Assembly: GCF_945957465.1 (NCBI RefSeq)
Contig: NZ_CAMFLC010000001.1
Location: 186,001 to 250,000, forward strand
Length of the DNA: 64,000 bases
Direction of reading: 5' to 3'
From: an uncultured Leifsonia sp.
GTDB taxonomy: Bacteria; Actinomycetota; Actinomycetes; Actinomycetales; Microbacteriaceae
Positions 27,652 to 40,981 of this stretch are shown piece after piece. Within the stretch, counting starts at the first letter, position 1. Each line of letters starts with the position of its first letter. Both the position numbers and the translations under genes were made by a program. Below the pieces are notes generated by a model that ran no database searches, was not told where the DNA came from, and saw nothing but the letters and a program-made list of their open reading frames with translations.

Positions 27652-28947
27652 CTAGACGACGACGTCGAGAATACGGTCGGCCACCGACAGCTTGCTCCCC
27701 GAGGCCTCCATCACTATATCGCCGCCCTTGCGCAGCACCACGACCTCGTTGCTCTCCGTTGCGAACCCCTGCTCCCAGCCCACCTGGTTGAGCACGAGGA
27801 AGTCGCTGCCCTTGGCCGCGAGCTTGGTGCGGCCGAGCTCGATCAGCGTCGAGGGGTCGGGCTCGGTCTCCGCCGCGAACCCCACGACGACCTGGCCCTC
27901 CGGGCGGTTGGCCGAGAGGCCGGCGAGGATGTCGGGGTTGGCGACCAGCTCGATGCTCAGGGTCTCGCCCGCCTCGGACTTCTTGATCTTGGCGTCGCGC
28001 GTCACAGCGGGCCGGTAGTCGGCGACCGCCGCCGTCATCACCACGATGTCGGCCGATCTCGCCGCTTCGGTCACGGCCTCCTGCAGCTCGAGCGCGGTCT
28101 GCACCTCGACCAGTTCGACGCCCTCGGGAGGGTCGACTTCGAGGTGCGCGGCGATCAGCATCACGTCGGCGCCGCGGGCCTGCGCAGCGGCGGCCACGGC
28201 GACGCCCTGGCGTCCGCTCGAACGGTTGCCGAGGAATCGGACCGGGTCCAGCGGCTCGCGTGTGCCACCCGCCGTGACGACGATGCGCTTGCCCGCCAGA
28301 TCGACACCCCCGCGCGGAAGGCGGGAGGCGTCGTTCGCACGCCGCCGCTCGGAGAGCACGACGACGTCGGCGACCGGCTCGGGCACCGCGGCGACCGCGA
28401 GCCGCGGCGAGATCCCCGCCGCGCGCAGCGCCGCCCGCACGATCACGTCGGGCTCTTCCATTCGGCCGGGCCCGGAGTCGGCGCCCGTGAGCTGACCGGA
28501 GGCCGGCCCGACCACCGTGACGCCGCGGCTGCGCAGGGTGGCGACGTTGGCCACCGTGGCCGGATTGCGCCACATCTCGGTGTGCATCGCCGGCGCGACG
28601 ACCAGCGGCGCCGTCGATGCGAGCACGGTGTTGCCGAGCAGATCGTCGGCGAGGCCGGCGGCCAGCTTGGCCAGCGTGTTGGCCGTGGCGGGCGCGATGA
28701 CGATGAGGTCGGCCGATTGGCCGATGGCCACGTGCCGCACCTCGGCGACGCCCTCGTAGAGGTCGGTCGCCACGGGGTTGCGGCTGATCGCCTCGAGCGT
28801 CGGGCGCCCGACGAACCGCAGGGCGGCCTCCGTCGCGACGACGTGGACCGAGTGGCCCTCGAGCACCAGGGCGCGGATCACGCCGACGGCCTTATACGCG
28901 GCGATGCCGCCGGTCACTCCGACGACGATGGTCAATCGTGGGCTCAC
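27652..28947 (-). CDS. coaBC: Bifunctional phosphopantothenoylcysteine decarboxylase / phosphopantothenate-cysteine ligase
   Basis: This 431-residue fusion covers two steps of coenzyme A synthesis. The N-terminal CoaC flavoprotein half shows [12 protein letters not shown], the FMN-binding [13 protein letters not shown] and APAMHTEMW, a PxMxxxMW motif with His in place of the usual Asn, as in other actinobacteria. The CoaB half contains [25 protein letters not shown] and AAVADYRP, with the ligase KIKK motif. The GTG start is preceded by AGGAG. It sits in the conserved series gmk-rpoZ-coaBC-metK. Confidence 0.97.
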   Translation of the reverse strand: MSPRLTIVVGVTGGIAAYKAVGVIRALVLEGHSVHVVATEAALRFVGRPTLEAISRNPVATDLYEGVAEVRHVAIGQSADLIVIAPATANTLAKLAAGLADDLLGNTVLASTAPLVVAPAMHTEMWRNPATVANVATLRSRGVTVVGPASGQLTGADSGPGRMEEPDVIVRAALRAAGISPRLAVAAVPEPVADVVVLSERRRANDASRLPRGGVDLAGKRIVVTAGGTREPLDPVRFLGNRSSGRQGVAVAAAAQARGADVMLIAAHLEVDPPEGVELVEVQTALELQEAVTEAARSADIVVMTAAVADYRPAVTRDAKIKKSEAGETLSIELVANPDILAGLSANRPEGQVVVGFAAETEPDPSTLIELGRTKLAAKGSDFLVLNQVGWEQGFATESNEVVVLRKGGDIVMEASGSKLSVADRILDVVV

Positions 28948-29075
28948 GGCGGCATCTCCTATCGGCCGGATGTCCGGCTGCGATCGTGCGGCTGCTCTGG
29001 GCGCGCTGGCCTTCGGCGCTGTCTCCGAAGCGCCGGGTCAGCGGCTCTCGGCCTGCGGGAACTCGGTCGTCCGGG

Positions 29076-29336
29076 TCACTCCGCGGCGATCGGCTTGATG
29101 ACGAGCTTGTCCTCGTTGATCTCGTGCAGCGCGACCGAGAGCGGCTTGTCGTCGACCGACGAGTCGACCAGCGGGCCGACGTTGTCGAACAGGCTGCCCT
29201 CGTGGAGGTCGGCGTAGTAGTCGTTGATCTGACGCGCGCGCTTGGACGCGAAGATGACGAGCGCGTACTTGGACTCGACACGAGCCAGGAGGTCGTCGAT
29301 GGGCGGGTCGATGATGCCGTTGTTGGTGGTTGCCAT
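29076..29336 (-). CDS. rpoZ: RNA polymerase omega subunit
   Basis: An 86-residue omega subunit, which helps fold the beta' subunit. Recognisable parts are the N-terminal [26 protein letters not shown] (conserved RPB6-like region) and [14 protein letters not shown] near the end. The ATG is preceded by AGAGAGGG. It lies between gmk and coaBC, its usual place. Confidence 0.96.
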   Translation of the reverse strand: MATTNNGIIDPPIDDLLARVESKYALVIFASKRARQINDYYADLHEGSLFDNVGPLVDSSVDDKPLSVALHEINEDKLVIKPIAAE

Positions 29337-29441
29337 GCGGAAACCCTCTCTTTCGTGCGTCCACTCCTCGGCACGAGGCGCGGAAGACTGGTGGGTGAGC
29401 GCCTGGTGCGGCGCGACACGGTTCGGTCTGAGACTGGCGGT

Positions 29442-30383
29442 CTACGGGCGCGACGGCGCCGCGCGGACATTCATCAAGTCTACGACCTCGCGAGCGGCAT
29501 CGGCGACCGTGTGGTTGACCACCCGGTAGTCGAACTCGTCCTGAGCGGCCAGCTCGACCTTGGCGGTCTCCAGCCGGCGCTGCTGCTCCGTCGCGTCCTC
29601 GGTGCCGCGGCCGATGAGCCGCCGCACCAGCTCCTCCCACGTCGGCGGAAGCAGGAAGATCAGCCGCGCTTCCGGCATCGACTCGCGCACCTGCCTGGCC
29701 CCCTGGAGGTCGATCTCCAGCAGCACGCTCCTGCCCTGTTCCAGCGCGTCCTCGATCGGGGCACGCGGCGTGCCGTAGCGGTAGGCGTTGTGCACGGTCG
29801 CGTGCTCCAGCAGCTCGCCCTCGGCGATCATGCGATCGAACTCGGCGTCGTCGACGAAGTAGTAGTTGACGCCGTCGACCTCGCCGGGGCGCGGCGCGCG
29901 CGTGGTGGCCGACACCGAGAGGAGGACGTCCGGGTAGTTCTCGCGGATGTACGTCGAGACCGTGCCCTTGCCGACGGCGGTCGGACCGGCGAGGACGACC
30001 AGCTGGTTGCGCCGCCGGCCGGCGCGGTTCTCCCGCTCGATCAGGAACTCCCGCAGCTTGAGACGCTGATGGCGGCCGAGACCGCCGAGACGCTTGGCCG
30101 GCGAGATCGCCAGCCTCTGCAACGCCTCCTGCATCTTGGTCGTCCCGATCGCCGGCACGCTGAGCAGGAACTCCGTGACGCGCAGCCGCCCCTCGACCCC
30201 GTCGGGGGCCGCGGTCGCGCGGTCGAGGATCACGAGCGGGGACACCTCGCGGGCGGCGATCGCGTTCTTCACGGCCGCGCGCGCCCGACGCGCCGCCACC
30301 GCCGCGGCCGAGGCGGCCGCCCGGTCGACCTCCGGAGGCGCCGGGCGGCGGGACGCCGTGTGCTCGGCAGCCGATTCAGCCAT
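29442..30383 (-). CDS. gmk: Guanylate kinase with N-terminal mIHF domain
   Basis: At 313 residues this is about 110 longer than ordinary guanylate kinase. Residues from about 127 on form the kinase: P-loop GPTAVGKGT at 133-141, the GMP-binding block [21 protein letters not shown] and the lid region. Before it, residues 20-117 match actinobacterial integration host factor (mIHF): [19 protein letters not shown], then the DNA-binding [15 protein letters not shown] and [18 protein letters not shown]. In mycobacteria mihF is a separate gene directly ahead of gmk. Here both are in one frame with no stop or internal start that I can see. The ATG overlaps the pyrF stop by 8 bp. Confidence 0.93.
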   Translation of the reverse strand: MAESAAEHTASRRPAPPEVDRAAASAAAVAARRARAAVKNAIAAREVSPLVILDRATAAPDGVEGRLRVTEFLLSVPAIGTTKMQEALQRLAISPAKRLGGLGRHQRLKLREFLIERENRAGRRRNQLVVLAGPTAVGKGTVSTYIRENYPDVLLSVSATTRAPRPGEVDGVNYYFVDDAEFDRMIAEGELLEHATVHNAYRYGTPRAPIEDALEQGRSVLLEIDLQGARQVRESMPEARLIFLLPPTWEELVRRLIGRGTEDATEQQRRLETAKVELAAQDEFDYRVVNHTVADAAREVVDLMNVRAAPSRP

Positions 30384-31250
30384 GGCCGGCGAGCACCTCC
30401 TCGGCGCGGCGCTCGATCGCGCCCGCCAGACCGTCGGGGCCCGCACCCAGGAGGCCGCGGGATTCGCTGACGATCACACCGGGCGCGAACGACCCGAACA
30501 GCCGGGCCATGTCTTCGACTCGTGCGCCCTGGTGGCCGAAGCCGGGGGCGAGCACCGGGAAGGCCGGCTGGACGGAGACGGCCGTGTCGATGCCGTAGTC
30601 GCCCAGCGCGACCGTGGCGCCGAGCACCAGGCCGACGGTGCCGAAGGGATGCGGAGGCTGCTCCTGATTGAACGCGTGCACGTCTTCGATGATCGCACGG
30701 GCGACGCTCGCGCCGGCGTGCGCGCCCGAGTGGACCAGGGCCTGCTGCAGCTCCGCCGCCTCAGGGTTGGAGGTCGCGGCCAACACGAACAGCCCCTTGC
30801 CGGTGCGCTCGGCCAGGCTCATCGGCTCGGCGAGCGACCCGACTCCCTGGAAGGCGGCGACGGTGAGGGCGTCGGCCTCCAGCGGCGACCCGGGCGTCAG
30901 CCACGCCTCGCCGTAGGCCGCGACGCTCGTGCCGATGTCTCCGCGTTTCGCGTCGGCGATCACCAGCAGCCCCGCTGCACGGGCCTCGCGGATGACCTCT
31001 TCGAGCACCGCGTAGCCCGCGGACCCGAAGCGCTCGAAGAACGCGACCTGCGGCTTGACGATGCCGGCGCGGCCTGCGGCCGCCTCGACGACGCGCAGAC
31101 CGAATTCGCGCAGTCCGGCGGCCGAGGCCGGAAGGCCCCACTCGCCCAGGAGATGCCGGTGCGGATCGATCCCCACGCACAGTCGGCCGCGCTCGGCGAA
31201 CACGCCGGAAAGGCGGTCGCCGAACGACGGCGCTGCGGTCGTGCGGTCGG

Positions 31251-31254
<4 letters not shown>
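30376..31254 (-). CDS. pyrF: Orotidine 5'-phosphate decarboxylase, type 2
   Basis: A 292-residue enzyme for the final step to UMP. The catalytic array is in [12 protein letters not shown], within the longer type-2 form typical of actinobacteria; VGIDPH at the start binds substrate and [11 protein letters not shown] the phosphate. The GTG start overlaps carB by 4 bp (GTGA), and its 3' end overlaps gmk by 8 bp, so it sits mid-operon. Confidence 0.96.
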
Positions 31255-34531
<3,277 letters not shown>

Positions 34532-34532
<1 letters not shown>

Positions 34533-35701
34533 CAGTCGTTGCCTTCCTGGGTCGTGTCGTCGTGCGATGCGGCCTCGCGGGCGTGGATCATCTCGAGGAA
34601 CCGGTCGAAGAGGTAGTTGGCGTCGTGCGGGCCGGCGGCGGCCTCCGGGTGGTACTGCACGCTGAAGGCGTTGATGTCGAGGCAGTTCAGCCCCTCGACG
34701 ACCTGGTCGTTGAGGCTGAAGTGGCTGACCTCCACCGCGCCGAAGCCGGCCGGCGAGTCGAAGGTCCCGTCGATTGGCGCCTTCACGGCGAAGCCGTGGT
34801 TCTGCGCCGTGATCTCGACCCGGCCCGTGCGCTTGTCGAGCACCGGCTGGTTGATGCCGCGGTGGCCGAACGGCAGCTTGTAGGTGGTGAGCCCGAGCGC
34901 GCGGCCGAGCAGCTGGTTGCCGAAGCAGATGCCGAAGTACGGCAGCCCGGCACGCAGTGTCTCCTGGAGGAGGGCGACGTGCTTGTCGGAGGCCTGCGGG
35001 TCTCCGGGGCCGTTCGAGAAGAACAGCGCCGACGGATTCAGGCTGAGCACGTGCTCGGCCGTGACCTGCTGCGGGAGGACGTGCACGTCGAGGCCGCGGG
35101 CCGCGAGGTTCTCGAGGGTCGACTTCTTGACGCCGAGATCGAGCACGGCGACCGAGCCGATGCGCTCGCCGACCGCCGGCATCGTGTAGGGCTCGACCGT
35201 GGAGACCTCCGCCGAGAGGTTCCGGCCGGACATTTTCGCGCCCGAGAGGACGAGCTCCAGCTGCTCCGAGTCGCTCAGCCCGAAGTCGTCGCCGGAGAAG
35301 ATCCCGGCACGCATCGCGCCCGCCGACCGGATGTGCCGGGTGACCGCCCGGGTGTCGATGCCGCTGATGCCCACGACGCCCTGCTCGACGAGGTCGTCGT
35401 CGAGGCTGCGCTGGGCGCGGAAGCTGGAGACCACGCGGCTGGGCTCGCGGACGACGAAGCCGTCCACCCAGATGCGACGCGACTCCATGTCCTCGTCGTT
35501 GGTGCCGGTGTTGCCGATGTGGGGCGCCGTCATCAAGACGATCTGCCCCGCGTACGACGGGTCGGTCAGGGTCTCCTGATAGCCGGTCATGCCGGTCGCG
35601 AAGACCGCCTCGCCGAGTGTGCGGCCACGGGCGCCGTACGCCCTGCCCACATAGCGCTTCCCGTCTTCGAGGACGAGGACGGCGGGTTCTGCTGCGGCCA
35701 C
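34532..35701 (-). CDS. carA: Carbamoyl-phosphate synthase small subunit
   Basis: A 389-residue glutaminase subunit. The class I amidotransferase triad shows as the nucleophile in [12 protein letters not shown] (Cys), and [10 protein letters not shown] (His, Glu). The N-terminal half has the CarA-specific [19 protein letters not shown]. The GTG start lies one base after the stop of the PH-like protein gene. Downstream carB begins within its stop codon. Confidence 0.98.
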
Positions 35702-35702
35702 G

Positions 35703-36230
35703 TCACACCTCCCTTTCGGTGCTGTCGCCCGGCGTGCTGGCCGCCGGGATGATGTCGTCGACAGCCGCGGTCAACCGACCGCGGCCGGCCGGGTCCACGA
35801 CCCGGAAGTAGCTGTCGGCGGCCACGCCGCCGCTGGTGGTCCAGCAGAGGCGGACCAGGCCGTCGCGCTCCACGACCCGGTCGATCGCGACCGTGGAGGC
35901 ACCGACGCCGGTGAGCGAGGCGGCGGGGATGAACACGGGGTCTTCCCCGGTCACCCGCAGTTGCACGCCGTCGGACGAGACGTCGACCGTGCCGCGCCCC
36001 CGGTAGGCGAGCCCCGGCAGCGCCAGACGCTCGAGCGGCTCGCCCGCCTTGGTCGTCGCGACGTAGAGCACCTCGGAGGACGCGGTCGCGGCCGAGAGGC
36101 TCTGCGGCGCCGGATAGCCGCCACCTGCCGGTGCGTCGCGTCGCACCCGGCGGCGCCAGCCGACGATCGCGAGCGCGAGCACCACGATGACGACGAGCAG
36201 GATACCGATCGTGGGCAGGAGCTTATCCAC
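35703..36230 (-). CDS. PH-like domain membrane protein of the pyrimidine operon
   Basis: A 175-residue protein with one N-terminal helix (about residues 6-25, [19 protein letters not shown]), a basic stop-transfer RRRVRR and a soluble beta-rich domain. It corresponds in position and build to the protein between pyrC and carA in other actinobacteria (Rv1382 in Mycobacterium tuberculosis), annotated as a PH-like or export protein. No catalytic motif is visible and its role is unknown. Its GTG start overlaps pyrC by 8 bp, so its level should follow the pyr enzymes. Confidence 0.8.
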   Translation of the reverse strand: MDKLLPTIGILLVVIVVLALAIVGWRRRVRRDAPAGGGYPAPQSLSAATASSEVLYVATTKAGEPLERLALPGLAYRGRGTVDVSSDGVQLRVTGEDPVFIPAASLTGVGASTVAIDRVVERDGLVRLCWTTSGGVAADSYFRVVDPAGRGRLTAAVDDIIPAASTPGDSTEREV

Positions 36231-37569
36231 GGGCCACCCCCAGCTCCTCGACGACGACGCCGTCGAGGACCGTCGCGTACCCGCGGTGGAACGTGGCGTG
36301 GACGCGTCCGGGGAGCGTCATCGACAGGTACGGGGAGTTCACGCCCTTGCCGGCGAGGTCGCCGGTGGAGAACGCACGCGACGCGGCCGGGTCGTACAGG
36401 AAGAGCTCTGCGGGGGCTCCCGCCTCGAGCGGGAGGCCGTGGCCGCGCAGGCGGCCGATGCGCGCCGGAGCCGACGAGAGCACGCGCGCGATGTCGGTCC
36501 ACCCGAGCAGGCCGGTGTCGACGACGGAGGCCTGGACGACCGAGAGGGCGGACTCCAGCCCCACCATGCCGAACGCGGCCGCATCCCACTCGCAGTCCTT
36601 CGACTCCACCGGGTGCGGAGCGTGGTCGGTCGCGACGATGTCGATGGTTCCGTCGGCGAGACCGGCGCGCAGCGCTTCGACATCCTCCGCGCGGCGCAGC
36701 GGCGGATTCACCTTGTACCGGGCGTCGTAGCCCGACGCCAGCTCCTCCGTCAGCAGGAGGTGGTGCGGGGTGACCTCGGCCGTGACGTCGACGCCGCGGG
36801 CCTTTGCCCAGCGGATGACGTCCACCGAGCCGGCGGTGGAGACGTGGCAGACGTGCAGGCGCGAGCCGACGTGCTCGGCGAGGAGCACATCGCGGGCGAT
36901 GATCGACTCTTCCGCGACCGCCGGCCACCCGGCGAGACCGAGCTCTCCGGACAGCGCGCCCTCGTTCATCTGCGCGCCCTCGGTGAGCCGCGGCTCCTGG
37001 GCGTGCTGGGCGATGACGCCGCCGAACGCCTTGACGTACTCCAGCGCGCGGCGCATCAGCAGCGGGTCGGAGACGCACTTGCCGTCGTCCGAGAACACGC
37101 GCACTCCGGCTCGCGAGTCGGCCATGGCGCCCAACTCGGCGAGCCGCTCCCCCGCCAGGCCGACGGTCACCGCACCGATCGGCTGCACGGTGGCGTACCC
37201 GGCGGCCTCGCCGAGGCTGAGCACCTGCTCCACCACCCCGGCGGTATCGGCGACCGGGGAGGTGTTCGCCATCGGGAAGACCGCGGTGAAGCCTCCCGCC
37301 GCCGCGGCGCGTGTGCCCGTCAGGACGGTCTCGCTCTGCTCGTAGCCGGGCTCGCGCAGATGCGTGTGCAGGTCGACCAGACCCGGCAGCGCGATCAGAC
37401 CGTCGGCATCGATCACCGTGGCGCCGACGGAAGCCGCATCGGAGCCGGTCGCGGCGATCCGGCCGTCGGCGAGCAGGAGGTCGGTGCGCGTGCCATCGGC
37501 CAGGGAGGCGCCCCGGATCAGATATCTCTCGGTCATCACCCTGTCGCTCTCGTCCACACCGTCGCTCAT
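36223..37569 (-). CDS. pyrC: Dihydroorotase
   Basis: A 448-residue class I enzyme, which cyclises carbamoyl aspartate to dihydroorotate. The zinc ligands are in [12 protein letters not shown] and later histidines in HVCHVSTAG and EVTPHHLLL; the catalytic aspartate is in VATDHAPH. The ATG overlaps the pyrB stop by 4 bp (ATGA); an ATG 11 codons later (MTERYLIRG) is a possible alternative start. There is no pyrD in the window, so dihydroorotate oxidation is encoded elsewhere. Confidence 0.97.
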   Translation of the reverse strand: MSDGVDESDRVMTERYLIRGASLADGTRTDLLLADGRIAATGSDAASVGATVIDADGLIALPGLVDLHTHLREPGYEQSETVLTGTRAAAAGGFTAVFPMANTSPVADTAGVVEQVLSLGEAAGYATVQPIGAVTVGLAGERLAELGAMADSRAGVRVFSDDGKCVSDPLLMRRALEYVKAFGGVIAQHAQEPRLTEGAQMNEGALSGELGLAGWPAVAEESIIARDVLLAEHVGSRLHVCHVSTAGSVDVIRWAKARGVDVTAEVTPHHLLLTEELASGYDARYKVNPPLRRAEDVEALRAGLADGTIDIVATDHAPHPVESKDCEWDAAAFGMVGLESALSVVQASVVDTGLLGWTDIARVLSSAPARIGRLRGHGLPLEAGAPAELFLYDPAASRAFSTGDLAGKGVNSPYLSMTLPGRVHATFHRGYATVLDGVVVEELGVARG

Positions 37570-38558
37570 CGCACACCGCCGTTCGCCGGTGGCTCCTCAT
37601 TCGTCTTCTGGCCGTCGCGGTCGCCACCGGACAGCAGCAGGTACAGCGCCGCCATTCGCACGGACACACCGTTGGCGACCTGCTCCCGCACCGTCGACCG
37701 CGGCGAGTCGGCGGCGGCCGCCGAGATCTCCAGCCCGCGGTTCATCGGTCCGGGATGCATGACAATGCTATCCGGCCGCAGCCGGCCGAGCCGCTCCTCG
37801 TCGAGCCCCCAGCGCCGGGCGTACTCGCGCTCCGTCGGGAAGTACGCGGCGTGCATGCGCTCGCCCTGGATGCGGAGCATCATCACGACATCCGGCTCGG
37901 CGTCGAGCGCGCGGTCGAGGTCGTAGCCGATCGTCGCCGGCCAGCTCGACACGTCCACCGGAAGCAGCGTGGGCGGAGCGACGAGGCTCACGTGCGCACC
38001 GAGGGTCCGCAGCAGCCACACGTTGGAGCGTGCCACCCGCGAGTGCAGGATGTCGCCGACGATCGTCACCGTCACGCCGTCGAGGTCCTTGCCCCGCGAC
38101 GCGCCGCCGTGCAGCCGGCGCCGCATGGTGAAGGCGTCGAGCAGCGCCTGCGTCGGATGCTCGTGCATCCCGTCACCCGCGTTCAGCACGCCGGCGTCGA
38201 TCCAGCCGCTGGTCGCGAGCGTCTGCGGCGCCCCGGACGCGCTGTGCCGCACCACGACCGCGTCCGCGCCCATCGCCGCGAGCGTCTGGGCGGTGTCTTT
38301 CAGGCTCTCGCCCTTCGACACGCTCGAGCCTTTGGCGGAGAAGTTGATCACGTCCGCCGAGAGCCGCTTGGCGGCGGCCTCGAACGAGATGCGCGTGCGG
38401 GTGGAATCCTCGAAGAAGAGGTTCACGACCGTCTTGCCACGCAGCGTCGGCAGCTTCTTGACCTCCCGGTCCTGCACGTCCGCCATGTCCTCTGCCACGT
38501 CGAGCAGTGCGATGGCGTCGTCGCGAGACAGGGTCTTGGTGCTGAGCAGGTGCCTCAC
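37566..38558 (-). CDS. pyrB: Aspartate carbamoyltransferase catalytic chain
   Basis: A 330-residue transferase joining carbamoyl phosphate to aspartate. The carbamoyl-phosphate site is [13 protein letters not shown] and the second loop [20 protein letters not shown] and MHPGPMNRG are further family markers. There is no pyrI regulatory gene, as usual for Gram-positive bacteria. The GTG start overlaps pyrR by 4 bp. The product sits second in the operon under the PyrR element. Confidence 0.97.
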   Translation of the reverse strand: MRHLLSTKTLSRDDAIALLDVAEDMADVQDREVKKLPTLRGKTVVNLFFEDSTRTRISFEAAAKRLSADVINFSAKGSSVSKGESLKDTAQTLAAMGADAVVVRHSASGAPQTLATSGWIDAGVLNAGDGMHEHPTQALLDAFTMRRRLHGGASRGKDLDGVTVTIVGDILHSRVARSNVWLLRTLGAHVSLVAPPTLLPVDVSSWPATIGYDLDRALDAEPDVVMMLRIQGERMHAAYFPTEREYARRWGLDEERLGRLRPDSIVMHPGPMNRGLEISAAAADSPRSTVREQVANGVSVRMAALYLLLSGGDRDGQKTNEEPPANGGVR

Positions 38559-39106
38559 GCGCCGGCCTCCTCGATCGTCACCGATTCCTCCCCGTCGATC
38601 TCGTCCAGCCGCACGTAGATGCGCTCCGCCGCCGCCGACGGCAGGTTCTTGCCGACGAAGTCGGCGCGGATGGGGAGCTCGCGGTGTCCCCGGTCCACCA
38701 GCACCGCGAGGCGGACGGCCCGCGGCCTCCCCAGGTCGCTGAGCGCGTCGAGCGCCGCCCGGATCGTGCGGCCCGAGAACAGCACGTCGTCCACGAGCAC
38801 GACCGTCCGGCCGTCGATCGGGCCCGGCAACGAGGTCGGCTGCGGGGCTCGCGTGGGATGCCGCGACAGGTCGTCGCGGTACATCGTCACATCGAGCGAG
38901 CCGACGATCTCGTCGGGAGAAGCGACCGACTGCGGCTCGATGCGCTGGATGTTCTCGGCGATCCGCCGGGCGAGCACGACGCCGCGCGTCGGGATCCCGA
39001 GGACCACCAGATCGTTCGTACCCCGGTTGGACTCCAGGATCTCGTGGGAGATCCGAGTCAACGCCCGGGCGATGTCAGCCTGCTGCAGCACAGTGCGCGC
39101 TGTCAC
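38555..39106 (-). CDS. pyrR: PyrR regulator / uracil phosphoribosyltransferase
   Basis: A 183-residue PyrR. The PRPP-binding motif is [18 protein letters not shown] and the dimer loop begins RISHEILE. In the family this protein binds UMP and a conserved RNA hairpin to lower pyr expression, and often keeps weak UPRTase activity. The GTG start has a strong GGAAGGAGGT five bases upstream, and the hairpin directly abuts it. It is the first gene of pyrR-B-C-(PH-like)-carAB-pyrF-gmk. Confidence 0.96.
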   Translation of the reverse strand: MTARTVLQQADIARALTRISHEILESNRGTNDLVVLGIPTRGVVLARRIAENIQRIEPQSVASPDEIVGSLDVTMYRDDLSRHPTRAPQPTSLPGPIDGRTVVLVDDVLFSGRTIRAALDALSDLGRPRAVRLAVLVDRGHRELPIRADFVGKNLPSAAAERIYVRLDEIDGEESVTIEEAGA

Positions 39107-39110
39107 GCCG

Positions 39111-39136
39111 ACCTCCTTCCCCGCCTCACAGGACGG
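39111..39136 (-). promoter_or_regulatory. PyrR-binding hairpin plus ribosome binding site
   Basis: On the minus strand CCG-T-CC-TGTGA-GG-CGG folds as two short stems with a single-base T bulge and a TGTGA loop (39136-39121). The segment TCCTGTGAGGC fits the PyrR consensus UCCNGNGAGGC known from Bacillus and mycobacteria. It ends exactly where the Shine-Dalgarno GGAAGGAGGT (39120-39111) begins. No terminator follows, so the arrangement fits translational repression by PyrR-UMP rather than attenuation. Confidence 0.75.
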
Positions 39137-39161
39137 CTGTTAAAGGATGCCAATTGAGTCG

Positions 39162-39167
39162 AGCCTA
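39162..39167 (-). promoter_or_regulatory. Candidate -10 (TAGGCT) for the pyr operon
   Basis: TAGGCT on the minus strand would start a leader of about 50 bases that contains the PyrR hairpin and ribosome binding site. The -35 region is not convincing. Confidence 0.35.
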
Positions 39168-39183
39168 GCAGGAGCTGCGCCGC

Positions 39184-39900
39184 TCAGCGCCCGAGGAAGC
39201 TCGCGAACTCCTTCTCGTCGCTGATCGACCCGGTGTACTGCTTGCCGTTCAGCAGCACGGTCGGCGTGCCCTGGATGGTGTCGAGCACCTTCTTGCCGTC
39301 GACCGTGATCGGACCCGACTGCGAGTGCGCGGTGTTCGCCTGTGCCCACGCCTGATACGGCCCGCTGCGGTCGATGCAACCTGAGATGTCGGAGATGCCG
39401 AGGTCGTCGGCACGCTTGGCCAGCTCTTTGTCGGTCAGCCCGTTGGAGTTCTCTTCGGGCTGGTTCGTGAAGAGCGCCTGATAGTAGTCGAGAACACGGT
39501 TGGGGTCGTGCACGCCGACGCACACCAGCGCCGCGGCCGCGCGCGTGGAGTAGCCGGTGCCGTTCGACGCGCGGTCGAGGAAGGTCAGCGGGTGCAGGCG
39601 CAGTGTGATCGCGCCGTCCCGGACGGCGTTCGACAGCGTCTCGCCGTTCGTCTTCTCGAAGGCGCCGCACACCGGGCACATCGCATCGAACCAGATGTCC
39701 ACCTTCTTCGAGCCGGTGCCGGCCGCGACGACGCCGCCGTCGAAATCGACGGCGCCGTCTGTGCCCGTCGGCGGTTTCGCCGTCGCGACGGGCACGTTCG
39801 AGTTGCCGCCGAGGAGCGAGCAGGACGCGACGCCCGCTGTCACTGCGACCGCGAGCGAGGCGGCCGCGACGATCCGCGCGAACCTGCTCCGCGTCCTCAT
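39184..39900 (-). CDS. DsbA-like thioredoxin-fold lipoprotein
   Basis: A 238-residue exported protein. A basic N-terminus and hydrophobic stretch end in the lipobox VASC (Cys27), so it should be lipid-anchored by Lgt, whose gene is also in this window. The mature part is a DsbA/thioredoxin-4 fold with the redox motif CPVC (Cys75, Cys78) in WFDAMCPVCGAFE and the cis-proline region IQGTPTVLLNGKQY. It probably makes or isomerises disulfides in envelope proteins. The ATG overlaps the nusB stop by 4 bp; its 3' end lies just before the pyr promoter region. Confidence 0.88.
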   Translation of the reverse strand: MRTRSRFARIVAAASLAVAVTAGVASCSLLGGNSNVPVATAKPPTGTDGAVDFDGGVVAAGTGSKKVDIWFDAMCPVCGAFEKTNGETLSNAVRDGAITLRLHPLTFLDRASNGTGYSTRAAAALVCVGVHDPNRVLDYYQALFTNQPEENSNGLTDKELAKRADDLGISDISGCIDRSGPYQAWAQANTAHSQSGPITVDGKKVLDTIQGTPTVLLNGKQYTGSISDEKEFASFLGR

Positions 39901-40319
39901 GCGCGCTGCGGGCGGTTCTGCGCGATCTTGGCGAGCAGTCCGTTCACGAAGCCGGCCGAGTCGTCCGTCGAGAGCACGGTCGCCGCCTCCACGGCCTCCG
40001 AGATCGCGACACCGTCGGGAACCTCGTCGTTGAACAGCAACTCCCAGACGCCGATGCGCAGGATCGCGCGATCGACAGCCGGCATCCGGGCAAGGGTCCA
40101 GCCCTGCGCGTACGTCTCGATCTGCTCGTCGATCTCGTCCTGGTGGTCGATCACGCCGTCGACGATCTCCCGCGCGTACAGCCACGACGCCTCGCGCGTA
40201 GGCTCGTTCGCGGCACGCTCCGCCTCGGCGGCCAGCGCCTGCGGCAGCGTCAACTGCCGCAGGTCGGCGCTGAACAGCACGTCGAGCGCGCGCTTGCGCG
40301 CCTTGGTCCTCGCGCTCAC
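39897..40319 (-). CDS. nusB: Transcription antitermination factor NusB
   Basis: A 140-residue all-helical protein that binds boxA RNA with NusE/S10 for rRNA antitermination. Typical stretches are RTKARKRALDVLFSADL at the start, WTLARMPAVDRAILRIGVWELLF and the ending STDDSAGFVNGLLAKI. The GTG start shares one base with the efp stop (TAGTG), the usual efp-nusB pairing. Confidence 0.96.
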   Translation of the reverse strand: MSARTKARKRALDVLFSADLRQLTLPQALAAEAERAANEPTREASWLYAREIVDGVIDHQDEIDEQIETYAQGWTLARMPAVDRAILRIGVWELLFNDEVPDGVAISEAVEAATVLSTDDSAGFVNGLLAKIAQNRPQRA

Positions 40320-40882
40320 TAGTCGTTGACGCGGCCGAGGTAGTCGCCGCTGCGGGTGTCGACCTTGACCTTGGTGCCGGTCTCGAGGAACAGCGGGACC
40401 TGGATCTGGTAGCCGGTCTCGACGGTCGCCGGCTTGGTGCCGCCGGTCGAGCGGTCGCCCTGGAGGCCCGGCTCAGTGTAGGTGATCTCGAGAACGACCG
40501 ACGCCGGCAGCTCGACGTAGAGCGGCGAGCCCTCGTGCAGCGCGACCGTGACGTTCTGGTTCTCGAGCATGAAGTTGGCGGCGTCGCCGACGACCGGGCC
40601 GGGAATGGTGATCTGGTCGTAGTCGCTGGTGTCCATGAACACGAAGTCCGCGCCGTCCTGGTACAGGTACTGGTAGTCACGGCGGTCGACGTTGGTGATC
40701 TCGATCTTCGCACCGGCGTTGTAGGTGCGGTCGACCGTCTTGCCGGTGGTGACGTTCTTCAGCTTCGTGCGGACGAACGCTCCACCCTTGCCCGGCTTGA
40801 CATGCTGGAACTCGATGACGCTCCAGAGCTGTCCGTCGATGTTGAGGACGATGCCGTTCTTGATGTCAGCGGTCGATGCCAT
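40319..40882 (-). CDS. efp: Translation elongation factor P
   Basis: A 187-residue, standard-length EF-P, which rescues ribosomes stalled at polyproline stretches. The start giving [13 protein letters not shown] is chosen by family length; an upstream ATG would add 20 residues. The conserved loop tip reads [17 protein letters not shown], with lysine at the usual modification site. The C-terminal OB domains include [21 protein letters not shown]. It has its own promoter-like TAGAAT in the 99-bp gap behind aroQ. Confidence 0.97.
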   Translation of the reverse strand: MASTADIKNGIVLNIDGQLWSVIEFQHVKPGKGGAFVRTKLKNVTTGKTVDRTYNAGAKIEITNVDRRDYQYLYQDGADFVFMDTSDYDQITIPGPVVGDAANFMLENQNVTVALHEGSPLYVELPASVVLEITYTEPGLQGDRSTGGTKPATVETGYQIQVPLFLETGTKVKVDTRSGDYLGRVND

Positions 40883-40971
40883 GCGCGAGTTCCATTCGGT
40901 TTGCGGAAGATTCGGGTGGATGCGGCGCTCGGCACCGTCCACGGAGGGCTCGGCGTGCGGAGCCCCACAAG

Positions 40972-40977
40972 ATTCTA
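40972..40977 (-). promoter_or_regulatory. Candidate -10 (TAGAAT) for efp-nusB
   Basis: TAGAAT on the minus strand is a near-consensus -10 directly after the aroQ stop and about 90 bases ahead of efp. A TTCGCC 18 bases upstream is a poor -35. Confidence 0.45.
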
Positions 40978-40981
40978 GACG

